From positions 7,387,001 through 7,451,000 of the forward strand of contig JAQISU010000041.1 in the NCBI GenBank assembly GCA_029339505.1: a stretch of DNA of 64,000 nucleotides, written 5' to 3'. Under the pieces are notes generated by a model, which had not been told where the DNA came from, ran no database searches, and saw only the letters and a list, made by a program, of their open reading frames with translations. Positions 1 through 11,612 of the stretch are shown one piece after another. How positions within the stretch are numbered: position 1 is the stretch's first letter; the number at the start of each line of letters is the position of its first letter. Made by a program: the position numbers and the translations under genes. The stretch is from Unio delphinus. Lineage: Eukaryota; Mollusca; Bivalvia; Unionida; Unionidae.

Positions 1-1650
1 GTATGTAGGAGTATATAAAGTGGAATATATGAATAACAGACATACAAGGTAAGCTGCTTTAAATTTCACTGAAATCCAGCAAAAACTAATGAAATAATGA
101 ATATAAATGTAACCATGTTTTTATTGTCAGTCCTTTTGTCAACCTTCATGATGCCTTGCAATCAGCCTCAGTATAATCTCAGTAACTGATATGACAGCAC
201 TAGGCAATACCAAAAATGCACAACAGCTATAGTAGCAAAAGGGTTGAATAAATTCAATATACTGAGATAATACAAAATATTTCAAAAAGAAAAACACCTA
301 AAAATCCCACAACAACGTATGTTTTATATCCTACCATTACACATACATATTCTTCCATACATACACATATGCATCACAAATACACCCCCCAAACATACTA
401 ACACACAGAAAAATCTTGCTACAATAAGTGATATCTCTCAAACAACCATACATGCTATGCAATAGAATAAATTCAATTAATTTTATGTAATATTAATAAC
501 ATTATTAATCACAGACTACAAATTTAAGGTCCATTAGAAGTAAAACTTACATTATATCAAGTATCTTAGCTAGCCAAGATTCTGATATGATAACCCTATA
601 TATATGATATATATCACACCTTGATGTATCAAGTTGATATTTCTGTGCTTTGAGTCTGTGATATTCAATAGATGTGGCAGAAAACTGCTGCATCCAATCA
701 AAATTTAGTTGTTCAAATTTGATTGAGACAAGTAGGTCACATAACTTAAATAAACAGATAAATAAGCAATTTTCCAGTGCCCATCCATGTTTGTACAAAC
801 ACCTTTCACTCAAATCACCTGTAATGGCTTCCCGCTGGAATAGTCATGCTATCGATGTTAAACTTCCAAAGTATTAAAATTTTAGGTCAATTGCCCCCAC
901 CATTTTCCTTAAATGTGCAATGAACCACACTACTGATTAGTTTGCATTATATACTAAGGGAGTCAACTCATTAAATCCAATAGACAGCAAGGACAAAGCA
1001 TCAATATATTTGTTCAACCATTCAAGGTGTAGATAGGGTCACCACAGCGGAACCTTAGTTAGCAAAGATGTACACCAAGGGCAAAGAAAGAAATGTTTAA
1101 AAAAGAGATTTTAATAAACTGGTCTACTGGTATGGAACAATATTCCCAGAGACATGAGGCTCCTAGAATTTCTTTTTTCATTGTTTCATAATCGATGTTT
1201 CATACAGAAAATATATTAAGACAACTGGACGGTTCTAGTAATATAAATATCAAATGCTTTTTTGTACTTTTGCATCATTTTTACTACTAAATGTTTCAAT
1301 ACAGGATGATAGTTTATATTTTATATGTTTATATAGAATCCCTTAATTGTTTAGTGTCAAGAAAAATGAATCACATCATGTTGTATATACAGTATATATT
1401 ATACATAACTGCTAAAAAGCCTGACACTAGATTAATTCTGTAACTAAATGAGATACCTTCTAAAAATAAATAAAGTCTTTATTATTTTAAAATGAACTAT
1501 CGGTACCCTAGTCTAAAAGCAGTTGTCAATAAAAAGGTTCTTAGAAATATCATTAACAAACAGTACTGAGTTCCTGAGAAAAAGGTGCAGCATAAAAAAA
1601 AAATGTATATGTCTCTGAGTGTAATAGCAGTATTAGCAATTGGTCAAGAT
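1..1650. other. Dynein intron, no feature recognised
   Basis: This AT-rich stretch contains short A/T runs and scattered ATG-started frames without recognisable protein character. A minus-strand open frame at 547-813 was compared with the expected next dynein residues and does not match. I see no exon, SINE or transposon end here. Confidence 0.6.
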
Positions 1651-1661
1651 AAAGATGTGTT

Positions 1662-1882
1662 GTTGTTGTAAGGTTTAATGCCATTTTTCAGCACATGACA
1701 GGCTATACATAGCGGTCAGTATTATTGGTGGAGGAAGAACCCGGGAAAACCCCCAGAAAGAACCACCGACCAACAAGAAGCTACTGGCAAGCTTTCTCAC
1801 ATAACTACATTAGCCGAATCTTAGACTTGAACCCACGCAGACAGAGGTGAGATGACAGTGATCTGTCACTTAGGGCCCATAG
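1662..1882 (-). mobile_element. tRNA-derived SINE with Nin-DC-like tail, copy 1
   Basis: The element reads on the minus strand and ends in CGTTAAA-like sequence and a (CAA)n tail, seen on the plus strand as tgttgttgtaaggtttaatg. The tail contains the block GGCCGCC...AGCCTA...CTGAAAAATGGC, resembling the Nin-DC domain of eumetazoan SINEs. The tRNA-like head is partly lost. A nine-base direct repeat, agatgtgtt, flanks it at 1653-1661 and 1883-1891, consistent with a target-site duplication. Confidence 0.75.
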
Positions 1883-2132
1883 AGATGTGTTAATTTCTTT
1901 TCAGGAGATATACCATCAATTAAGATGTGTGTTTGCAATAGATTTTAAAAGAGGTCAGATACTTAGCAGTAAGACTGTTCATAATTTCATAAACAATCTC
2001 ACCAGTATTGTAATTAATTCTTTGAGTGACACTGTGCAAGTCTACGTTTTTAAACACAGCTACAGAGAAAGCTTAATTTAAATATTTAGTATCATTCTAG
2101 CTGCTTATTAAAGACTTCCCCCCCCCCGATGA

Positions 2133-2297
2133 ATTGTTGTTGTAGGGTTTAATGCCATTTTTCAGCACAAGATAGGCTATATATAGCGACCAGTTCAAAT
2201 GGCAGAGGAAAACCGCAGAAAGAACCACGGATCTACGAGAAGCTACTGGCAAGCTTTCTCACATAACCACATTAGTAGAATCCAGGACTACCCGGAT
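2133..2297 (-). mobile_element. Nin-DC-like SINE, 5'-truncated copy 2
   Basis: This is the same SINE family as at 1662-1882, in the same orientation and only about 250 bases away. The tail (gttgttgtagggtttaatgc) and the central gaagctactggcaagctttc block are present. The tRNA-like head is missing, as expected for a 5'-truncated insertion. Confidence 0.7.
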
Positions 2298-3082
2298 GAC
2301 ATATCTGTATTAAAGAAGAATGCAGCTATTAAAGTATATTTATTCCAAAATAAAATTGGTTGTCTTAACAGCGTCATCTTAAAATCAAGAGAATCAATCA
2401 AATGAGACTTTTCCTCTTCATCAAAATGTATTCTTTTTCTACTTAAGACACTCTTTCCATTTTCAAACAAAAGATCATAAAAGTCAAAATACTTTCATTA
2501 TTGCTTTGTTCCATTAATTTGTATAGCACATGGTTTATGCACAACCAATATATAATAAAAATTACATGACAAAACCTCCCACATGCATCTTTCTCTTTTC
2601 ATTATTTCTGCTACCTTTTATCACCTATTTACATTCTGAATGGTATGTACTAGCTTTTAGATTCAAGTTTTCCTTTACATTCCTAAACTATGTTATACTT
2701 TTCAATCTGTTATGATGATATTAAGTGCTTTTCTTCCATTAATGTCCACAAAGAAAAATCTGTTCAAAAGTTTATCCACCCATCCGCAAATTTTAATTTT
2801 CCAAAATTTCATCAACATTATACAAATAAACAAATTTCAAACTAAAATTAATATTAATTTTGCAAAATCTGAAATGGCTTAAATCTCGGAAAAAATTTGT
2901 TCAGGATTTCCTCCATCATCTAAAGCACATTGATAAATGAAGTAGCATAGTGTGATATCAATACAAGAGACACCATTTGCTATTTATTTATTTATAATTT
3001 ATACACATTATAGCACTTAACTTGCACGTGATAATCGTTTCTATGGAAAACACTTTAGATATGTACATATCTGATAAGGTGA

Positions 3083-3410
3083 GCCATGCTATAGCTCAGT
3101 TGAAGTGCACAGGACTAGTCATCCTAAGGTCATGTATTTGATACCTGCTCAAACCAGCCTGGGTTTGGCTACTTTCAAATCTCCTTGGGAAAGGTACTTA
3201 CAAGGTTTTTCTTATCAGCCAGGAGCCAGGTAATTGACATGGCTACTTTTAGGTTATACATGGATACTTTTTAAAAAAATCTGTATCCTCATTTTGGGAG
3301 GTTTGCCAAGCCCCAATCCCCGCCTGAAGACCCTAAATTAGCTCCCTTTTCTGAAGCATGGTACAGCCAACACTGTTTTAAAAGTGCCATTAAAACAAAC
3401 AAACAAAAAC
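3083..3410 (+). mobile_element. Second tRNA-derived SINE family, (AAAC)n tail
   Basis: The head resembles a tRNA gene. It has an A-box-like tagctcagttgaagtgcaca and a B-box-like tgtatttgatacctg, separated by an anticodon-arm-like ggactagtcatcct whose loop could carry AGT (threonine type). A tRNA-unrelated body of about 240 bases follows. The element ends in repeated aaac units at 3393-3410. It is unrelated in body sequence to the Nin-DC-like SINE. Confidence 0.65.
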
Positions 3411-4139
3411 ATCTTTGAAAATTTTAAAAATTGCTCCACTTTTCATAAGATTAATATGTTATAGAATATCAAGTTGCAGATTATTTACCACAAAAACCTT
3501 TGACAACTATATTTATTCCACGCATTTAATTTAAAATAAAAAAACAAAATGTTTGTGCGAATGTTTATTTCAAGCGACCTGTTTAAATAGCTGACAATAA
3601 AATTGCAAATCTTTAACCTGGAGTTTTAACTCAGTTGTATGTTGTAACAGAAATGCCAGTGTAAAATTGCAACAAGCTGTTATGAATTACCAATTCTAAA
3701 TTACAATGCAAATTTTAAAATGGTTTATAATTTGCATATCTGTGTTTCTGCCAAACAACAAACCGGTTAAATACCCCAGCATGAATGGAAAGCAGTTTAC
3801 CAAACTCAAAGGACAGCTTTCTTTTTAATCTGGATCCGAAGACCTTCATGGGCTTTGAATGAGATCCTGCACCTCTTGTTGTAACAATAAAAAACTACAA
3901 ATTACCACATAAAGGTACCAGAAAAAGAATAAAAGCTCAGAGAAATAATATTTCAAAATAATGATAGATGGAATGGATATACAAGAGTCTGAAAATGACA
4001 AATTACCTGGCATCGTCATAGACAATATCTTATGCCAAGAAATGCATATATGACACCAATAATGCTAATGTTCTATCTGGGGTAATACTGACACAAAAAT
4101 TCTTAAAAGATTATTGGTTTCAATGCATCAACTCCTTGT

Positions 4140-4378
4140 TTTGTTTTTTATGGTTTAACGCCATTTTTCAGCACAATATAGGCTAGACATGGCGGCCAGT
4201 ATTACTTGTGGAGGAAGAACCCGGAAAACACCGGAAAGAACCACCAACCAATGAGAAGCTACTGGCAAGCTTTCTCACATATCCACATTGGCCGAATCTG
4301 AGACTCAAACCCACGCAGACAGAGGTGAGATGGCAGTGATCCGTAATGGACCAGCGCTTTGGACCACTCGGGGCCCCC
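4140..4378 (-). mobile_element. Nin-DC-like SINE, near-complete copy with 15-bp target duplication
   Basis: This full-length minus-strand copy has the tail ending (ggtttaacgccatttttcag on the plus strand), the conserved middle, and a tRNA-like head. It is flanked by an identical 15-base direct repeat, gcatcaactccttgt, at 4125-4139 and 4379-4393. This supports insertion by target-primed reverse transcription. It lies 300 bases downstream of dynein exon J. The open frame over it is an artefact. Confidence 0.85.
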
Positions 4379-4678
4379 GCATCAACTCCTTGTAAACTTG
4401 CTGAGCAGAAATCAAAAGGCAAAGTTTACAAGTCAGAAAGAGGCTATTACACTAAAACATAATCAAAAAACAGTGAATCAGTCAATTTGATCTTGATGTA
4501 AATTGAGCTTCATAAAGTTTTAAACAGTTAATGTGTGGAAACAAAGTCTATAACAGCTGTTACTTTGATGGATGGCCAAGGGTAATACGTTATGCCCTTG
4601 ACAATGAATCTACCTAAGAAAACAAATCTCAAGAAATTAATCAAAAACTTCATTGCTTTATGCTCTGAGTCAACATAC

Positions 4679-4783
4679 CACAATCTTTTCTCCTTCCTTT
4701 GAGATAACTGCAAGAATTCTGTCATAGTCCTTTTCATGAAAGTCCACTTCATTCACATTCTCAAAGACCCCAAGTAGGTGAGC
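4679..4783 (-). CDS. DNAH5: Dynein heavy chain exon J (late linker), last exon in window
   Basis: The exon has 35 codons starting [20 protein letters not shown] and ending [15 protein letters not shown]. The acceptor is ATATTTTCAG and the donor is GTATGT. It is in phase 0 at both ends. It matches the stretch that follows the SDSHTIQ string in DNAH5/DNAH8 (HL--V-DN---V-FH-K-YDRI). In the family the next residues lead into the end of the linker and then AAA1. The longest open frame here (MKWTFMKR...) is in a different frame and is not coding. Confidence 0.95.
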
Positions 4784-5148
4784 CTGAAAATATTACAATA
4801 TTAAACACATGTACCTTATAATGCTGAAAGAAACTAAATTATAGTATCCCAGTCAGAGCCCTTATCAAAATTTTCTCGCATAAAAAAAAATCAATAAACA
4901 AACCAGAACTATGCCATTAAGGCTTTCATTCTCCTGCCAATAATTTAATTTAAACTTAGATTCATTATGTTCATGTCCACTAACTTTCAAATTAATGTTC
5001 TGAAATGTATAATTAATGAAGCTAGTACATCAAAGTGAAACAAAAGTCACTTGAAGGAGCTGACTTCTTTTTCTCTGCAAAGTGTTGAATCCATCTCTAA
5101 TGTTCATAAGCTCTACATTTTTTAATTATCCCAACCCAAAATGAATCC

Positions 5149-5425
5149 ATGTTGTTAGTTTGCCACAAGTTTGCAGCAATCTTGTATCATCAAATTAAGA
5201 TTGCCAATGAATATTTGTTACCTTTTGCAAGTTTACACAAGCATGGCGTCATTTCTGATAATTTTCTTACCATTATTTGCAATCTAATGCTTCTTGTAAG
5301 CATGCACAATTCGCAAGTTTATGAAAAGCACAAGTTTCCACATATTTCCAGACCAGATTTCGCAGAGAATTTGTTTAGAAACTGCAAAGAATTTAAGTAT
5401 AAACAGCAAATGTACAAGAAATAAT
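5149..5425. repeat. Cluster of CAAGTTTGC-like short repeats
   Basis: Variants of the word gcaagttt or caagttt recur at 5166, 5226 and 5320, accompanied by acaagc words. The cluster resembles the AAGCTTG-rich block at 57121-57710. An open frame of 91 codons runs through it, but its composition shows no protein family and I regard it as chance. Confidence 0.35.
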
Positions 5426-5532
5426 TTCATGCTATAGATACCCTCAGTTAAATTAACTTAATTTCCAGCTATTACATTTAGTTCTATTTAATATTACCCG
5501 ATTTATACATTTCTGACTGTGGTATATATCAA

Positions 5533-5563
<31 letters not shown>
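5533..5563. repeat. (AAT)n microsatellite
   Basis: About ten uninterrupted aat units lie in the dynein intron. No LINE 3' end is recognised next to it, unlike the AAT/ATT runs at 33461 and 34730. Confidence 0.9.
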
Positions 5564-5567
<4 letters not shown>

Positions 5568-5866
5568 TTAAAAATCCATCATTTGTGAATCTAACAAAAG
5601 TAAATGAATATGATTTTATTTCCTATTAAATATACATTTTTATACCCATAATTGATAAAATTTCTTTTGTTTTCAAGTTTTGTTTAACACCATGCATGAT
5701 ACCTCTCCCTGTTGTTACTACAGTAAGTGTTGTTGTGAATAGTGTTAAATAGTATCAATATGATGAAAGTGATTACTATTATTACTATTTGTGTCTAGAA
5801 GAAGCAAATAATTGGTAGTTCTTAACCTAACAAATAAAACTTTCAAATGCACATAATCATTGTATT

Positions 5867-5874
<8 letters not shown>

Positions 5875-5926
<52 letters not shown>
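5875..5926. repeat. (GA)n microsatellite
   Basis: About 26 uninterrupted GA units lie in the intron. They produce an artefactual Ser-Leu repeat open frame on the minus strand. Confidence 0.95.
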
Positions 5927-5928
<2 letters not shown>

Positions 5929-6937
5929 CATTCCATTCTACCAAAATTTCAGTAAAAAATTAAGCTTCACAAATTTCACTTTTTGAAAATGAAAAATCAA
6001 GCAATAAAATCACATAGGATGAAATGTGGTTTTCCACGACCAAGATCTAATTTTGCTTTGAGAAGTCATCAGTGGTGACTTCCCTTGTTTTCAGTTTTAA
6101 GACTTTACTAATTCCAAATCATCACATATAATTTAATTTAATGATAGTAATTAACATTTGCATATATGGTACAGCAATGCCAGGTGTTCACTTGTATTTC
6201 TTTGATGAGAATGGAGTAGTTACAGCATTTACAGTGGTCATTTTTGGGGATTGAAATTAATTGCTGATATTTTTATTTTAGTGGTTCAAGTTTTGCTGTG
6301 TTTTTTTAAGTACTGTTTTAGATTTAAAACAAACAAAACATTGACATAAATAATATTTTAATTTAACAATCTATTTGATGAAGAAAAATTTCTTTGTAAT
6401 GTGATAATAATAATGTCACAATACTATTAACAGGTGAAAAAAATAGCATATAACTAAGTCTGAAGATTTGTTTCAGGAGAAATGAAAGTCAACAGAGAGA
6501 ATTCAATAATCAGTTCTCTGAAAAATTTGGGAGAAGTGGTATTTAGTACTTGTAATTTTACAAAAAAGTACCCTTATATATATTCTTTTTTAAAATGATC
6601 TGCAAACACTTGTGATTTACAAAAAACTTGTACTGAATTTGCAATCTGCACAACAAGATATTGCATTCTAAAAAATATTCTTAACTTGCCATTAATGCCT
6701 TCAAATGCAAAATATGAATAAACCCATAATGGTCCAAGATGTTTAAGTGTCTGATAAATGCAGTATCTGATCTAAATTTATTGACATGTGCTTTTCACCA
6801 TAAAAAACAGAGAATTAGAAAACAAATTTTGTAAGAAATTCGCATTTTCCTATTGCTATTTGAAAAAAATTTTACTTGAAAGAAGGTTGCTTCAAATATG
6901 TTAATTTTCGTACATAAATCTAGTTCAAAATAGTTAT

Positions 6938-7105
6938 TGTTATGGCTTTAATGCCATTTTTCAACACATGATAGACTATACATGGGTGCCATTATATCAG
7001 ATGAATGAAGAACCTGGAAAACTGCCAGAAAGAAACACAACCCACAGGAACCTAGTAGCAAACTTTATCACATACCACCAGCCCAGAATCTAGAAATATT
7101 TACCC
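6938..7105 (-). mobile_element. Nin-DC-like SINE, old diverged copy
   Basis: This recognisable but heavily mutated copy has ggctttaatgccatttttca, then gaagaacctggaaaactgcc, then agcaaactttatcacatacc. Many substitutions and small gaps relative to the copies at 4140 and 57426 imply an older insertion. Confidence 0.65.
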
Positions 7106-7342
7106 ACAGAAACTCACATTCAATACTACAATTCATACATTCTTCCACCAATGGATTGTTATTAAAGAATTTAAGGAGAGATAGCAGGAGTATGTACATG
7201 TTAATAATAGATTCTACTATTAAAGACAAGTTTTAAAAAAAGCAATTACTATATCTTTGAATGAAACAGATTGCTATCCATTTCTTTAGAAGGCTAAAGG
7301 GAGAAAAGTTCTTGACTAAATGTGTCACCCTCTAATAATGCT

Positions 7343-7582
7343 GTTTTGGGGTTTAACGCCATTTTTCAGCACACGATAGGCCAGTATTACTGGTGGAGGA
7401 AGAACCTGGGACAAACCCCACCCTCAGAGAGAACAACCAACCCATGAGAAGCTACTGGCATGCTTTCTCACATACCCACATTGGCTGAATCTGAGACTTG
7501 AACCCATGCAGACAGAGGTGAGATGGCAGTGATTCAAAACGGAGTTCACTTTAGACCACTCTGCCACTCAGGGCCCCCCTCT
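7343..7582 (-). mobile_element. Nin-DC-like SINE inside a tandem duplication (first copy)
   Basis: The SINE runs from the tail (gggtttaacgccatttttca) to the tRNA-like head ending in cactcagggccccc. An (AAT)n run follows at 7585-7610. From 7375 on, this sequence is copied again at 7677. The middle reads cctgggacaaaccccaccct, an expansion compared with other copies. Confidence 0.75.
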
Positions 7583-7975
7583 AATAATAATAATAATAAT
7601 AATAATAATAGCTTTAATACTTTATGTGATGATGATAGCTCAGCTAGTATAATACTCTCAAATGAGGTCCACAATTGATAGGCCAGTATTACTGGTGGAG
7701 GAAGAACCTGGGACCAACCCCACCCTCAGAGAGAACAACCAACCCATGAGAAGCTACTGGCATGCTTTCTCACATACCCACATTGGCTGAATCTGAGACT
7801 TGAACCCATGCAGACAGAGGTGAGATGGCAGTGATCCAAAACGGAGTTCACTTTAGACCACTCTGCCACTCAGGGCCCCCCTCTAATAATAATAATAATA
7901 ATAATAATAGCTTTAATACTTTATGTGATGAGGATAGCTCAGCTAGTATAATACTCTCAAATGAGGTCCACAATT
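7375..7975. repeat. Tandem duplication of about 300 bp, two near-identical units
   Basis: Unit one is 7375-7676 and unit two is 7677-7975. They match almost base for base. The differences are one AAT repeat unit and a few substitutions (for example gatgatgatag versus gatgaggatag). Each unit contains most of a SINE, an AAT microsatellite and about 70 bases of unique DNA ending caattgat. The second unit abuts the left end of the pogo-like element at about 7979. Confidence 0.9.
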
Positions 7976-7978
7976 GAT

Positions 7979-10854
7979 GTACATACATATGTTGGGACAC
8001 AATTTTTTTTTTATTTGTTCGTGTCCCAGAACTTATGGTGAACTTTTTTTAAACCTACATAATGTGTCCCAAGACTTAGGAAACGAAAAACATTATGTTC
8101 AATTTGCTCCCCGACTCCACGTCCCCCCTGCAACCGGCCACACTGCATGTTACAATAAAATTGATTAATAAAATGCATATTTGATAATAAAATGAAAGAA
8201 AGTAACCTTGTACTGTTATCATTTATTCACATTTTTGGTCGACATTAGCATTTTATTAAAGGAAAAATATATCCACAAACTCCGTATGAGTAGCGCATGA
8301 ATCCTTAGTGTAATAGCCTTTTTCAGACAACACAACACATTAGTCATTGACGTGAATATTGAGAAAAGAATCATGTTTATTTGTCCTCAAAGGTTTGAAT
8401 GTTATGAAAATGAACATTGGATCCCGCAAAATCACATATGAATGAGATAGAGATAGAAAGAGTGAGAATTATCAGCCCCATTGGTCGAAAGCATCTGACA
8501 TTTACACGTGATACGGTGTAAGGTACAAAATAGCCAAGAGTGTATTATATCCAGGGTAACAATATGACAATATCTCACAAACTAAAATCATTATTAGAAA
8601 TACATTCACTGTGAGTACAAATGACAATCTTTTTGGTTCCATGAGTTACAAAAAGTATTATTAAAGCAAGTTAATGCTGTTGTATACTATTTATACCGAA
8701 TAACTCGAAACCAGTTTGTGTCAATTATGACTACAGATGGCATATAAATGAAAGCCCAGGTATTGAATAAACACTCCTTGTAACAGCCATAAACTCATTG
8801 TTTGAACTTACTGGATTTTGAAATAAATAGAAACAATGGGACACTTTGAAACGATAACTTCTCACACATTTACACAAAAAGTGATTCCTCCCAGTCATTG
8901 TTATCGCGTACATAGCATATATAAAGGGGAATAAAAATAAAACAAAATAAACCACATTATAGATCTCCGCTATTATGGATAAGTTTGCCTAAAGCTACAC
9001 CTACGAGACCCGTAGGTTGACCAAAAAAGCGTGCTAGAGAGGAGGAGTGTGATGTAAAAGAAAATGAACCAGCTGCAAAAAGACACAAAACTGGAGACCC
9101 CATCAGGAAAGAGATGATGCCTACAAAAATTATGATGTCAGGTGAGGGCATTACAAACGTTTTACATTAAAGCAAAAAGAGGAAGTTGTAAATTTCTCAA
9201 AATTGCATGGAATTCGAATAACAGCAAGTCATTTCAAAATCCCCAAATCAACCATTGCAAATTGGTCAAAAATAGATTTTTCTCAGCAACTGAATGAATG
9301 GGGACATTTAGCAAGGAGTGGGAGACCAGTCTCTTATGGCAACGAGTTAGATGGAAAAATTGCAAAGTGGGTTCTCATCCAACGCGATCTGCAGATACCT
9401 GTTAGTGTGGACACTATATACACTTATGCCAAGGAATCTGTGCCAAGTGAGCATCCAGAAATTGAGTTTCAAGCCAGTAGGAACTGGGCAACAGATTTTT
9501 TGAAGCGACACAACCTCGTGTTTCGTTCATGTACAATGATGGCCCATCGTCTCCCAGAAGATTTAGAGGAAAAAATAAAATTATTCCACAAATTCGTAAA
9601 GGCCAGAAGAGAAGAAGACGATTTCAAAGACAAGATGATAATTAACATGGATGAAACTCCTATGTACTACGATCTCATTCCCAGACGAACTGTTGAAAAG
9701 AAAGGTGTTAAAAGTGTGAAAATTAGCACAACTGGTGCGGATAAAAAGCATATAAACTTAGTACTTGCAGTTTTCACAGCAGGAAATTTGTTGCCGCCAA
9801 CGATAATTTTTCATGGTGTGAGGGAGCTAAAAGATATCCATGCACCAAAGGGATGGATCATACATGTGCAAGAGAAGGGTTGGGTTGACGAGGAAGTGAT
9901 GCTGCAGTGGATTAAAGAGATATATCTCAAGTACACAGGAAAGGAACAATCTCTTTTAGTGATGGATTCATTCCGGGCGCATATTGCTGATGCTGTAAAA
10001 TAGGCTTTGAGAAGGGGTAACACGGTGCCTGCAGTTATTCTGGGTGGATGCACCTCCAAGCTACAGCCACTAGACATCAGTGTCAATAAACTGGTCAAGT
10101 CCGACATGAGGAAAAGCTGGACAAATTTTATTCGTAAAGCAGCAGAGGGCCTTTCCAAGGAAAATGACAACACATCTCGTATTAATAGTGCAGATAAACA
10201 AAAAGTTGTGGACTGGATTGTGAAAGCAGTCGAATCGCTTCAGGACATAACAGATCTGATCTGAAAATCATTTAAAGTTTGTGGTATTAACAATAATTTG
10301 AATGGATGTGAGGACAATACCATAAGAGAAACTGAATGTGATGGCATCGACAGTGAAGAGGACGAATTTGATGGATTTGAGTCTAAGGAGGTTGAGTGGG
10401 CAATTAAGAATGTGGACAGATTGAAGGATTTAAATTAAATATATCAGCGGCAATCAAGTTTATTCAGCAGTACTTGGATGTCAGATAACACTGCTGTGTA
10501 AATAGAAGATGTTCGGTTTCGGAATTAGTATGCTTATTAATCACTCTGTACAGTCACTATCTACCGGTATATCTCTCTCTGTCTCTTTCTTTTTCTCTCT
10601 ATCTGAATATATTTTTACGAAAGTGAAAACAACACTCACAGAAATTTCTTTTTTAAAGTTTTACTTAATAAAATATATGTTTGAGTACATTTTCTGACAT
10701 GTAATTTTCGAATGATTTAAAAGGTGTCCCACAACTTACGACTCGAAAAAAGCTATGTGTCCCAGAATATACAGTGCACAAAAAAATTACTTTTAAAATA
10801 AATGAATGGTGTCCCAACAGATATGGTGTCCCAACATATATGGTAAATACTGTA
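7979..10854 (+). mobile_element. Pogo-like DNA transposon, family A, long copy
   Basis: This element of about 2.9 kb has a decayed pogo transposase inside. The right terminal inverted repeat at 10826-10854 ends tatggtaaatactgta. The left end keeps the inner part (catatgttgggacac) but its outermost ten or so bases are altered. Both subterminal regions carry several copies of a TGTCCCA word (GTGTCCC or its complement). A second copy at 49722-52030 has intact ends and shows a TA dinucleotide at both termini, as expected for pogo and Tc1/mariner elements. Its left end touches the tandem duplication at 7375-7975. Confidence 0.88.
8975..10438 (+). pseudogene. Pogo/Tigger-type transposase (DDE_1), broken
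   Basis: The frame begins at an ATG (MDKFA) and passes a frameshift. An AT-hook-like stretch follows, in which the arginine of GRP is a stop (GGT-TGA-CCA-AAA). A second shift enters KRFTLKQKEEVVNFSKLHGI, a psq/CENP-B-like helix-turn-helix. The long open part is 9203-10000. Catalytic aspartates are visible in INMDETP, LLVMDSFRAH and, after an in-frame TAG at 10001, LQPLDISVNK. Another stop, TGA at 10262, interrupts DLI-KSFKVCG. An acidic tail ends with TAA at 10436. At least three stops and two frameshifts mean it cannot make transposase. The family normally cuts and pastes DNA at TA sites. Confidence 0.9.
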
Positions 10855-11140
10855 ATAATAAAGCATGCTTAAATACATTACGTATAAAAAAACACAAAGT
10901 GTATCTAAAATACATTACATAATAAATTTACATAACATAATCACTATACACGTTTTCCTCTATGATTGTGAATGTGTTCAGGAAACAATTGCACAGTGCC
11001 AAAAAGTGACTTAGGGCAAAACGTGACTGGACAGACAACCAGACGGACAGACAAGGAAAACACTAAATAATTCCAATCAATACATTTGTGGAAAAGCATA
11101 AAACCTGACTCCTACTGACCAATAAGTGAACATATATTAC

Positions 11141-11243
11141 CTGGATTGTATGCGAGTCACTGGCTTGTCCAAGGATCTCTAGCAAAGCAGGATCAGATAC
11201 GAAAAAAAACCTTGGAAATATCAGTCTCTTTTTTTCCAGGTAG
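11141..11243 (-). CDS. DNAH5: Dynein heavy chain exon I (DHC_N2 linker)
   Basis: The exon has one base completing the split glycine, then 34 codons. It starts [20 protein letters not shown] and ends [10 protein letters not shown]. The acceptor is ATTTAATTTCAG and the donor is GTAATA. The segment [20 protein letters not shown] is among the most conserved strings of all dynein heavy chain linkers. The exon ends in phase 0. The open frame continues past both splice sites without homology, which confirms the exon limits. Confidence 0.98.
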
Positions 11244-11504
11244 CTGAAATTAAATATCTGGATAAAGTGGTATGCATGTATCAAAATGATTTATCAAGTT
11301 GGATACATTGATAACTGAAGCACCAATGTGCAATACCATTTCAATGACTAAAATGAAAACAAATTTGATACAGAAAAACCTGTCTTGAGAGAGTGCATTT
11401 ATAATGGTCACATTTCTCCAAAAGCATGGAATTTTACTGAAAACTCTAGATAATAAAATAATGAAAGTAAAGAAGCCCAAAACTGGAGATTAAAGATTTT
11501 TTTT

Positions 11505-11612
11505 GTCTGTTTGATTAGGATTTTTAACATAGCTTTAACACTTTTTTAGTCACATCACTATGATGTCTGCAGTGTGGCAGTTTATAGTGATGTCTAGCAC
11601 TGGGGCATCATA
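11505..11612 (-). mobile_element. 3' part of a tRNA SINE split by a LINE
   Basis: On the minus strand this carries the SINE tail: GATGCCCCAGTGCTAGACAT, then ACTATAAACTGCCACACTGC, then AGACATCATAGTGATGTGAC. It is the continuation of the SINE whose 5' part is at 12475-12660. The comparison copy is the uninterrupted SINE at 59245-59545. Confidence 0.85.

Noticed and set aside
547..813. Minus-strand open frame of 88 codons, considered as the next dynein exon
   Set aside because: Its sequence does not resemble the linker or AAA1 residues expected after exon J, and it lacks convincing splice borders.
5149..5424. 91-codon plus-strand open frame
   Set aside because: It runs through a short-word repeat cluster and shows no protein family or splice context.
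5745..5936. Ser-Leu repeat protein on the minus strand
   Set aside because: It is a translation of the (GA)n microsatellite.
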